Shown here piece after piece: positions 57,701 to 64,000 of a DNA stretch of 64,000 nucleotides. Within the stretch, counting starts at the first letter, position 1. Every line of letters starts with the position of its first letter. Source of the DNA: an uncultured Cyclobacteriaceae bacterium (GTDB taxonomy: Bacteria; Bacteroidota; Bacteroidia; Cytophagales; Cyclobacteriaceae); NCBI GenBank assembly GCA_947492745.1, contig CANLOE010000014.1, positions 17,861-81,860 of the forward strand, read 5' to 3'. Position numbers and translations under genes: made by a program. The notes under the pieces were generated by a model. That model ran no database searches, was not told the DNA's origin, and saw only the letters and a program-made list of their open reading frames with translations.

Positions 57701-59882
57701 TCCGCGAAGGAGCGGTATCACTCCCGATTCCAATAGAGATTTCCTCAAAAGTAGAGGCGGCCCCGATCAGGATCGTTGTGCCGAGACCGTCCAGTAGCTG
57801 TTCTGTTCTGTCGATGACATCCTTGTAATTTCGAGAGGAGACCTTGTTGATCCCGATGACAGTAAGGTCAGTGCTTTGTGATTCTTTTTTGATGATTTCC
57901 CTTTCGGGGATTTTTTCAATACCGTTCTCTATCAGTTGGATTTTGACATTGACACGGTAGTTTTCCAGTACTTTACGGGCAAGACTATAGATGCGGTCTT
58001 TCAGTGCGGCATCCATATTGATGATCAACAGCCGTATGGAACAGGCTTTCCAGGCGCTGCTGGAGGTGATATGTCGTATAAGGCTGACTGCCAGTGCGAA
58101 ATCCTGCCCCGAGCCACTCCACCAGATATCGATGCTCTGATAGTTCCCATATTTTTTATCTGCGTCATAATCCAAGAGTATGGTATTGTAATCCTGCTGT
58201 CGAAAGTTCAGTATAGCTTTCGCAAATGGCTCCCTGTTCTTTTCTGATTTGGACCAGCCCATCAGGATAGTATTCGGCTCTACCCCGGAAAAACCATATA
58301 CCCTGGATATCTCATCCATACCGGAATAGATGTCCCGGCAATAATGTTGATGTACAAAATAACCCGCACTTTCTGCATTCTTCCCATTTAGGTTAGTGGT
58401 CGATTTTGCCATCAGTTTATCCCCCGAAGGAACCAGCTCGAACCCCGAAAGTATGCCCAGGTCACCGATGATGTTCTTTCCCAGTTCTATCAAGTGCGGA
58501 CGGGTGCTATCATCGCCATTGAACATAATGATGTTCGGTCTCCAGTTACGGGAGTGCACCTCTTTACTACTGAGTTTTTCCAGCCCTTTTTTGACCAGCG
58601 ATGCCCATACCCCACTCCAGGCATCTCCCGTTTCCAGACTGAGTTCCTGTCTCTTCAGATAAAGAAAAAGTAATCCCAGAACGACGATAGCCCCCAGTAA
58701 TGCTAAAGGGTCCAGCTGTATCATGACCACGATACAGGCAACGGCCCCTAAAAGACTTACCCATATCGGTACTTTGAAATCAGGGCGGAAATCCGCGCTG
58801 GTCCACTTCTCAAAGGCGGCGCTAAGATTGAGAAAACCGTAGGTAGTGATGAAAAATATGGAAACGACCCTCGCGATGACATCCAGCTCACCGATGAGTA
58901 TACCACCTTCGGCGATGACGAAGGTAAGTAGTAGGGCGTTTCTAGGTTCATTGGAAGCCCCTACACCTTTGGCAAAAGGCTTCCACGATATTTTATCAAC
59001 GGCCGTAGCCTGTAATATCCTTGGAGCTCCTAAGATACTTCCCAGCGCAGAAGACAAAGTGGCTCCCCATATACCGGCCACAACCAACCAGTCTATCCTA
59101 GCGATATTGAGCAGTACCTGAGGGTCATTGGCCAAAGCTTCCTGGCTTACGGTAAAAGAAAAGAATATCGCTAATGCGATGTAGACAACCAGACCCACCA
59201 CTATCGCGGCAATGGACCCACCGGGAATGGACTTCTTCGGGTCTTTCAGGTCGCCCGACATCGATACACCCGCTTCGAAACCCGTTACTGCCGGGAAAAA
59301 TATACCGAACAGCACCATCAGATTCACCCCTTCGCTGCCCACCAGTAGAGGGGTGGTCGGGGTAAACTCATGATCACCGAAAAGGATGGACAAAAGTGAT
59401 AGGATGATGGCCGCCATGATGAAATACTGCGTTTTCATGGCTAAAGAAGTGCTGATGAAAGTAATGGTCGTCACCACGAAAAGCATGATACTGCCCGTTA
59501 TGCGGATATTGTTCGAAGTAGGGTCCAGCTGGAAGTAGTTCAGGAAGCTTTCCGCAAAACCGATCAAGTACAGACTCACACTGAAGGAAAGGCCGACAAA
59601 AAGGGCTATGCCCAGAGTACCTCCTATGGGTAGTCCCAGGCTTCTGGAAATCATATAATAGGTGCCTCCTGCCTTTACCTTTTTGTCTGTAGCTATCGAG
59701 GATACACTCAGGCCCGTAGTTGCGGAAATGATATGCGCGATGATAATGATGCCCAAGGTCGCATACAATCCCGCCTGACCTATGATAAAAGGTAGCCTCA
59801 GGTACATGATTACACCCAGTATAGTCAGGATAGATGGGGTAAATACCCCACCAAAAGTTCCAAATTTGCTTGATTTTGCCAT
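54765..59882 (-). CDS. SLC12-type cation-chloride cotransporter fused to P-loop NTPase and winged helix
   Basis: A 1705-aa protein. Residues about 1-430: 12 membrane helices of the amino acid/polyamine-cation (APC/SLC12) superfamily, starting GTFGGVFTPSILTILGVIMYLR and with KAGGTYYMISRSLG. Residues about 440-700: a soluble region like SLC12 C-terminal domains (NWRPNIIMFNGDDSTRP, LTVIGINKVSSRNYKDVID). Residues about 710-1390: long helical region with many charged coiled-coil-like stretches. Then a P-loop: Walker A GERNSGKTS at about 1414-1422, Walker B DSVLILNDLELWW with Asp at about 1484. The last 90 residues form a winged helix (LEKLSTIMGTDRTHIRHILSAMIRAGIVVEKSRSIYSL). Typical bacterial SLC12 proteins have about 750 aa, so the extra 950 aa are unusual. 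Confidence 0.9.
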   Translation of the reverse strand: MAKSSKFGTFGGVFTPSILTILGVIMYLRLPFIIGQAGLYATLGIIIIAHIISATTGLSVSSIATDKKVKAGGTYYMISRSLGLPIGGTLGIALFVGLSFSVSLYLIGFAESFLNYFQLDPTSNNIRITGSIMLFVVTTITFISTSLAMKTQYFIMAAIILSLLSILFGDHEFTPTTPLLVGSEGVNLMVLFGIFFPAVTGFEAGVSMSGDLKDPKKSIPGGSIAAIVVGLVVYIALAIFFSFTVSQEALANDPQVLLNIARIDWLVVAGIWGATLSSALGSILGAPRILQATAVDKISWKPFAKGVGASNEPRNALLLTFVIAEGGILIGELDVIARVVSIFFITTYGFLNLSAAFEKWTSADFRPDFKVPIWVSLLGAVACIVVMIQLDPLALLGAIVVLGLLFLYLKRQELSLETGDAWSGVWASLVKKGLEKLSSKEVHSRNWRPNIIMFNGDDSTRPHLIELGKNIIGDLGILSGFELVPSGDKLMAKSTTNLNGKNAESAGYFVHQHYCRDIYSGMDEISRVYGFSGVEPNTILMGWSKSEKNREPFAKAILNFRQQDYNTILLDYDADKKYGNYQSIDIWWSGSGQDFALAVSLIRHITSSSAWKACSIRLLIINMDAALKDRIYSLARKVLENYRVNVKIQLIENGIEKIPEREIIKKESQSTDLTVIGINKVSSRNYKDVIDRTEQLLDGLGTTILIGAASTFEEISIGIGSDTAPSRIPEEDVALTLPELYTTFHSQVNIDLRKIDEYGSQSIQRFFNKSFLPIFKENIGLIDTFRSITNSTISGLRKAATIENHYRKRKAIVKTENDFIFRVRREFEALKDAHLNHQQELLDEAIGQYIERMDKDIERFPLRLSLDYPQSAAIATSGDSADTKSFKFKKRLRATLTGKNTIGHQVRYREIANYYLNQSRNVFLSALLQEFEMEHMKLMAGLKAIVSVTTAQLEAIELKAVENALETEAIDSAASAIDTTLASLEQQFSILPDLFRNRFLLDFRKNLNAMGQHMEDIDINRFSAKKRRGRKQYQNIKEENLTFADHWLHNLRLFVNGNFLDLCLFMIKNRIKEGIEDYDKELSHTIDLKYSKKLQELSKEVDVKLNSELVEEKLSFEFEVVEEIDMVTGFNETYELINGLIKGLPESIDIANDEVSGEDLEASEAKRFIDMEAVSIPVERIAAHFVESHFANPVQQRLREASAFLRNHSLTVKEIVSLTNFNLENLEEEVNREEHVKTTLLRALQGIDSETEKAKIVNDQLSSEIRKHLAEAFEPLSSYVIIKNAGDFVQQARDYKSKKVISKVGNITQKGRKFLIDRFINLLYRRSEGVLLAKEITEDKKNEPVMARTLDLLEQVSPDQGVYEKLPIYYKNLFSGKSSISNDFWIDRPLEKEKAGNAIKRYKSGHKGGILVLGERNSGKTSFCKHLATAHFPEKKVFQVFPPKGGAIVISAFEEALRRATGLTGNLHNIIQNLPKDSVLILNDLELWWLRSDKGHSVLQQLMGLILRYSEDCLFLVNCNPYSFHLINQLYPIEDNFIAAIHCKPFVSEEIKNLIMLRHHSSGLKFVLGKEKEESFSGLQQAKLFHEYFKYSLGNPGMALNAWLAHIKDVKGKIIVIAKPNIPDRKILEKMDDDWKVYVLQLILHKHLTLEKLSTIMGTDRTHIRHILSAMIRAGIVVEKSRSIYSLNEYLEPHIIEVFQENDIL

Positions 59883-59946
59883 TTATGGACTTTACGATTG
59901 AAAAGGAAAAGGTAAATTTGCGGTAATTTAATAAAACATTCTGTTA

Positions 59947-60300
59947 GAGACTGTCTAGAAATTATATTTAAAATTTGTTATTGCCTATCCGGATACAGAA
60001 TGAGACTGGCCCAGGTGTCGATATAATGTCCCTAGGGTTTTGCCAGAGAAGGAGCCGGTCTGCCGCGCAGGAGTACGCTCCCGACCGGCTTGAGGCGAAA
60101 CGGACCAAAGGGTAGATACAAAGATGTCCTCTACCATTTTAGCAATGAAAAGGTGTTTTTCTGCAGGAATGTATATGGATAGGGTCAAAATGAAGCAACA
60201 TTGATAATCCTATAGCTAAACATATAAGTCCAACGGATGATATATCGGCAAATTGTTAAAATAGTTGGTATATCTATGTATATAAGTCTGTAAGACAGTT
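59947..60300. repeat. Family C element
   Basis: Starts GAGACTGTCTAGAA after TTA. Shares GCCGGTCTGCCGCGCAGGAG and GTATATAAGTCTGTAA with 15487-15780. The right end is diffuse (near 60297-60310). No gene in 59883-60531. Confidence 0.6.
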
Positions 60301-60531
60301 TTTTGACTCCTCGTAAATTCAGCAAGTCATTCATATATCATAAATAAGCCTACTTCTTTTTTTCCAAGTAGAGGACCGTAGGACAGGGCATGTGTGCCGG
60401 GACAAATCGTGTCGGCACAGTTCCGTAGCTTTTGCAAATTGAGGTATTTGAGTATAATTATCGTATTTTCAGTTTTGAGATTCTCTTTTTTGATATAAAT
60501 GCCTAATATCGTTGGGTAAAGACGATTCATT

Positions 60532-61848
60532 ATGGAATATTTCACCTTCGCCACCCTGCTAGGGGCATCATTGACCGAGTACTCTGCGTACAACGTTATC
60601 ATCGGTATATCCCTTACCGTGATACTTTCCTATATATTCAGCGTCATCGCAAAAAAGACCAATATCCCCAGCGTTCTATTACTTATACTTCTGGGAGTCG
60701 GAGCCAAGTACGGTATGGAAAAGTTGGGTGCTAATTTTGATACTGCGGATACGGCCTTGAAAAATATCCTTGAAATACTGGGCACGGTAGGTCTGATCAT
60801 GATTGTGCTTGAAGCCGCTCTGGATTTAGAGCTGACAAAGGAAAAAAGGCCCCTTATCATCAAGTCCTTTTTTGTGGCCCTAGTGGCCTTGATCGTATCC
60901 TCCTTTGCCATAGCCTACCTCCTCGATTACTTTATTATGCAAGACTTCACCACGGCTTTGGTATATGCTATCCCACTCTCTATCATGAGCAGTGCCATTA
61001 TTATCCCCAGTGTGGTCAGTCTCTCAGAGTCCAAAAAGGAGTTTTTGATTTATGAGAGTACTTTTTCCGATATATTGGGAATTATGTTTTTTTATTTTCT
61101 CAAGGACAATCTAGGAGAAGGGAACAGCACGGAATCCATCATCTTCTTTATATCCATCAACATATTGGTCACCCTTGTCCTGTCCGTAGTTGTCAGTTAT
61201 TTGTTGGTACTATTGTTTCAGCGTCTACAATCTGGAGCCAAACTGTTCCTGTTGATTTCGGTACTCATCCTGCTCTATGCCGTAGGCAAGACCTTCCACC
61301 TTTCCTCATTGGTCATCATTCTCATCTTCGGTTTGGTGCTGAACAATCACAAAGTCTTTTTTCGGGGCAAGCTGAAAGAATGGATAGAGTTGAATGTCTT
61401 TAACAGTATATTGAAAAACTTCCACACCGTCACTTTAGAGTCCGCCTTCGTTGTCAGGACCTTCTTTTTTGTAATATTCGGACTTACTTTAGATCTTGGG
61501 ACCTTATGGGATGCTGAAGTGGCCCTCATCAGCCTAAGCATCGTACTCTCACTGTACGTTGTACGCTTGCTGTGTTTGAAATTGTTCAACGTCAAATCTA
61601 TTCTGCCCGGGCTTTTCGTGGCGCCGAGGGGGTTGATTACCATTTTGCTCTTCTTCGCCATACCCATAGCATATCAAACAGACGACTTCAACTCTGGTAT
61701 ATTGCTGTTTACCATACTGACTACAAGTATTATCATGACCGTTGCGCTCATTATAGGGGGAGAAGAAGATGATATCGAGGAACTGGATTTTCCGGATTGG
61801 GAAGTTTTGGACAATGAAATCGAAGTGGTTACCGAGGAAGTTCAATAA
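60532..61848 (+). CDS. Cation:proton antiporter (CPA family)
   Basis: A 438-aa membrane protein with about 12 helices, including LLLILLGVGAKYGMEKLG, MIVLEAALDLELTKEKRPL, PLSIMSSAIIIPSVVSL and VAPRGLITILLFF, the NhaP/CPA type sequence. The C-terminal 35 residues are acidic (EEDDIEELDFPD). It exports Na+ or K+ in exchange for H+. It is transcribed away from the SLC12 locus, with family C sequence between them. Confidence 0.92.
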   Translation: MEYFTFATLLGASLTEYSAYNVIIGISLTVILSYIFSVIAKKTNIPSVLLLILLGVGAKYGMEKLGANFDTADTALKNILEILGTVGLIMIVLEAALDLELTKEKRPLIIKSFFVALVALIVSSFAIAYLLDYFIMQDFTTALVYAIPLSIMSSAIIIPSVVSLSESKKEFLIYESTFSDILGIMFFYFLKDNLGEGNSTESIIFFISINILVTLVLSVVVSYLLVLLFQRLQSGAKLFLLISVLILLYAVGKTFHLSSLVIILIFGLVLNNHKVFFRGKLKEWIELNVFNSILKNFHTVTLESAFVVRTFFFVIFGLTLDLGTLWDAEVALISLSIVLSLYVVRLLCLKLFNVKSILPGLFVAPRGLITILLFFAIPIAYQTDDFNSGILLFTILTTSIIMTVALIIGGEEDDIEELDFPDWEVLDNEIEVVTEEVQ

Positions 61849-62066
61849 TCGATATTTTTTTTCAAATATTACTCTAGCTATATAGAATAATATTTTTCGC
61901 ACAAAATGTTCATTAACAGTAGATTACGGTGATTCTATTTCCGAGCGTTGAAAATAAGAACATTATTTGCGTATCCTCATCCCATCTAGACCGTATGTTC
62001 AGTCTTAAGCGGTATGTTTATTGCGTGCTATTACACGGAAAATTATGTCCAAATAAACCAAAAAGT

Positions 62067-62570
62067 ATGAGAAACGTCATTTTGGGAATGTTGGCTTTTA
62101 TGTTGGGCGGCATTCATTTTACCTTCGCGTCAAGCAAGGAAAAAGTAAAAGTAATCAGCGTATACGATGGAAATTCACTGGAAGTAATCAATAAAAAAAA
62201 TCAGAAAATCAAAATCTACCTCTACGCAGTAGACTGCCCCGAGCCAAAACAGGACTATGGGCAAGAGGCCAAGCGGTACACAGAGCGGCAGGTACTCAAT
62301 AAGCGGATTACCATTAAGATCAAAGGCAAAGATAAAGAGGGTAATCTCCTGGCAGTGGTCTATCTTGGGAAAAACAAGACCCTAAATGGGACATTACTGA
62401 AAAAAGGATATGCCTGGTACGATAAAAATATATCTTCCTACGCAGATAAATTCTACAACATGGCACTGGATGCCAAACTTGCCAAAACAGGTCTATGGGA
62501 AAGCGAAAACCCAACACCACCATGGGTATTCAAGAAAGAACGAGCTGCGATGATAGCAAAAACAAGATAA
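62067..62570 (+). CDS. Exported SNase-fold protein, degenerate active site (1)
   Basis: A 167-aa protein from ATG 62067 with a signal peptide (VILGMLAFMLGGIHFTFA). The SNase-like core reads VYDGNSLEVINKK, YLYAVDCPEP and YGQEAKRYTERQVLNK, and ends in GYAWYDKNISS. Against staphylococcal nuclease, Asp40 and Glu43 are kept, but Arg35 becomes Tyr, Arg87 becomes Asn (KEGN) and Asp21 becomes Asn. It may bind nucleic acid rather than cut. A longer start at 61929 would precede the signal peptide. Paralogue of the next gene. Confidence 0.85.
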   Translation: MRNVILGMLAFMLGGIHFTFASSKEKVKVISVYDGNSLEVINKKNQKIKIYLYAVDCPEPKQDYGQEAKRYTERQVLNKRITIKIKGKDKEGNLLAVVYLGKNKTLNGTLLKKGYAWYDKNISSYADKFYNMALDAKLAKTGLWESENPTPPWVFKKERAAMIAKTR

Positions 62571-62769
62571 TAAGGCCTGAAAATACAGGAAAAATCTATT
62601 TTTTTTAACCAGCATTCTATCTCCAGCAAATGACCTCTTATCGAAAGATATCCCCCTTCAGCCAATAATAAAAATTGAACAGTCGCTATTCGGTGTTGAC
62701 AACGTTCTATTGGTATACTTCTTGTAAAGATATGCAAGTAGTATATTTTTTCAATTAATCGTTGTTACT

Positions 62770-63264
62770 ATGAAAAGGGTTATAGGGGTGATTTTGTTAT
62801 TTTCCGTAGTTGGAAATGTGTTTGCCAATGAAGAGATGAAGGGGAAGGTCGTGAAGGTGTTCGATGGTAATACCATAGAACTACAGACCCTAGATGATGA
62901 GCTATATCGTATGAAACTATTGGCTGTGGATTGTCCGGAAATCGACCAACCCTATGGCAAAGAGGCCAAAAAATATACTGAAAAAAGAGTTTTGAACAAA
63001 CACGTTACTGTTAAGCTCTTCGGTAAAGACCGAAAAGGCAATCGTCTCGTAGTGGTTGTACTTGGCCGTAATAAAATACTCAATGAGCAATTGTTGAAAG
63101 ACGGCTTTGCATGGCACTACAAGATGAACCACGAAAAAGTAGAATTTACACAACTAGAGGATAATGCCAAACACCATAAAAAAGGACTGTGGGCAGAAGA
63201 AAGCCCTACACCTCCGTGGATATTCAGAAAACGGCAATCGATGATGGTCGCCAAGAGCCGATAA
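62770..63264 (+). CDS. Exported SNase-fold protein, degenerate active site (2)
   Basis: A 164-aa protein with a signal peptide (VIGVILLFSVVGNVFAN), then VFDGNTIELQTLDD, LLAVDCPEIDQPYGKEAKKYTEKRVLNK and GFAWHYKMNHEKVE. The Arg35 position is Lys and the Arg87 position is Asn (RKGN). It resembles the preceding protein along its length, so the two are a tandem duplication. Together they may form a periplasmic nucleic-acid binding pair. Confidence 0.85.
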   Translation: MKRVIGVILLFSVVGNVFANEEMKGKVVKVFDGNTIELQTLDDELYRMKLLAVDCPEIDQPYGKEAKKYTEKRVLNKHVTVKLFGKDRKGNRLVVVVLGRNKILNEQLLKDGFAWHYKMNHEKVEFTQLEDNAKHHKKGLWAEESPTPPWIFRKRQSMMVAKSR

Positions 63265-63639
63265 TCCCGATGGTCTCATCTCGGTAGTGGATGATTTACT
63301 TGGTTCAAGATTATTATTCTACCTTATGGGGCTGTAAAGCAGGCCATTTCTATTTTATAGATTGTTCTGGAATTATAGTTAGACTGGGATGATACCTAAG
63401 GACTTTGTCATAAGGGTTTAAATGATCATAAACCGGTGCGCTGTATTGGATTCAGCGTATACCCTGAGATTAATTCAAAAAAAACACACATATTTTATTC
63501 GGTGAATGATATATTTTATTTGGGATTGTAATGAATTTTCCAACCAAGATTCATGAATTCCATTAAGAAACAGACATCAAACGAACTCAACCAAAGGTTC
63601 GCGAACTTCGATGATAAATGCAGAATACAGTTTGAAATT

Positions 63640-63725
63640 TGTTATCACTTATTCTGGTCACAGAATGAGGTAGGGCCTAGCGTTAAAAAATGTCCTGAGG
63701 ATGGTATCAGCAAAATGACCGGCTC
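63640..63725. repeat. Family C remnant
   Basis: Shares TTTGTTATCACTTATTCTGG and GGCCTAGCGTTAAAAAATG with 52110 and 15490. A weak family B remnant lies at about 63406-63490, and a partial B element starts at 63831 (CCCAAATTGATCAATAGG). No gene is supported in 63265-63970. Confidence 0.5.
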
Positions 63726-63970
63726 GGTATCAGGTAAGAATAGCAGTGTTGTCTACGGAGATTTTAGCGATTTGTGCGTCTAAGGAAATAGATAAGGAGA
63801 CAAAGGATGCATTTTGGAACTTCTCTTTATCCCAAATTGATCAATAGGATTGCGTTATGAGAGCATAAAGTGCAATAAAATCCACGGTTTAGGTGAGGAG
63901 GCTCAATTGATGGTTAAGGTGTAATACAGATTAATATTTTTAATGTCGTATATATTGATTAATTTCCAAG

Positions 63971-64000
63971 ATGGGAAAGAAAGTACACTTCGAAGTAAAA
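63971..64000 (+). CDS. Possible start of a gene cut by the window edge
   Basis: ATG at 63971 opens MGKKVHFEVK, which runs off the end. Too little is visible to name a family. Confidence 0.25.
   Translation, partial: MGKKVHFEVK

Noticed and set aside
61549..61902. 117-codon minus frame under the antiporter tail
   Set aside because: Antisense shadow of a well supported membrane protein.

Overview
The window comes from a member of the Bacteroidota. Three proteins (in 19861-23964, 29799-31022 and 32094-33623) end in type IX secretion (T9SS) sorting-type domains, the tmRNA tag and the zinc-less DnaX fit the phylum, and strong Shine-Dalgarno sequences are scarce. I cannot name the genus safely.

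Layout. 1-1699: tail of an AAA+ ATPase and a TPR/membrane protein. 1700-4980: a graveyard of nested mobile repeats, including a decayed IS1380-like element. 4983-9239: NAD-salvage cassette with a ruined NMN adenylyltransferase/Nudix gene, nicotinamide phosphoribosyltransferase, a PRPP synthetase-type enzyme, an interrupted small HAD-like gene and a GNAT. 9467-19600: PPK2, beta-CASP MBL hydrolase, DUF3352-like protein, MscS channel and a gamma-family PLP enzyme. 19861-35712: surface and secretion region with a 1367-aa modular T9SS protein, an AhpD-like protein, a TPR-CHAT caspase-like protein, two more T9SS proteins, and a divergent ECF sigma factor, TPR membrane protein and thioredoxin. 36077-38373: A+T-rich minus-strand block (TIGR04255 protein, unknown protein, HEPN-like protein and an unknown ORF) just downstream of ssrA. 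38498-38895: tmRNA. 39159-39374: orphan RiPP-like precursor. 39645-41329: dnaX with a hairpin plus A10 slippage site. 41345-49040: minus-strand housekeeping genes. 50025-51673: outer-membrane barrel and lipoprotein. 52300-61848: adenine deaminase, MscS-like channel, a 1705-aa SLC12-type transporter fused to a P-loop NTPase and winged helix, and a cation/proton antiporter. 62067-63264: two exported SNase-fold proteins lacking the usual catalytic arginines.

The long intergenic spaces are filled by at least three non-autonomous inverted-repeat families. Family B (mostly about 165 bp, ends CCC...GGG, 5-bp A+T-rich target duplications) has about nine recognisable copies. One copy sits inside the Nudix gene, and removing it together with one duplication restores that part of the frame exactly. 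Family A has three copies of exactly 161 bp plus one copy interrupted by both an IS1380-like element and a B element. Family C has ends like GAGACTGTTTTGA and TNA duplications. A and B share a TAGC-n3-GCTA central hairpin.

The strongest candidates for new biology are the SLC12-NTPase fusion with its coupled MscS gene, the sigma/TPR/CHAT/T9SS locus, the HEPN/TIGR04255 operon beside ssrA, the orphan RiPP precursor and the MITE families. All ORF reading was done by eye. No similarity searches were run, so family names rest on motifs and recall.
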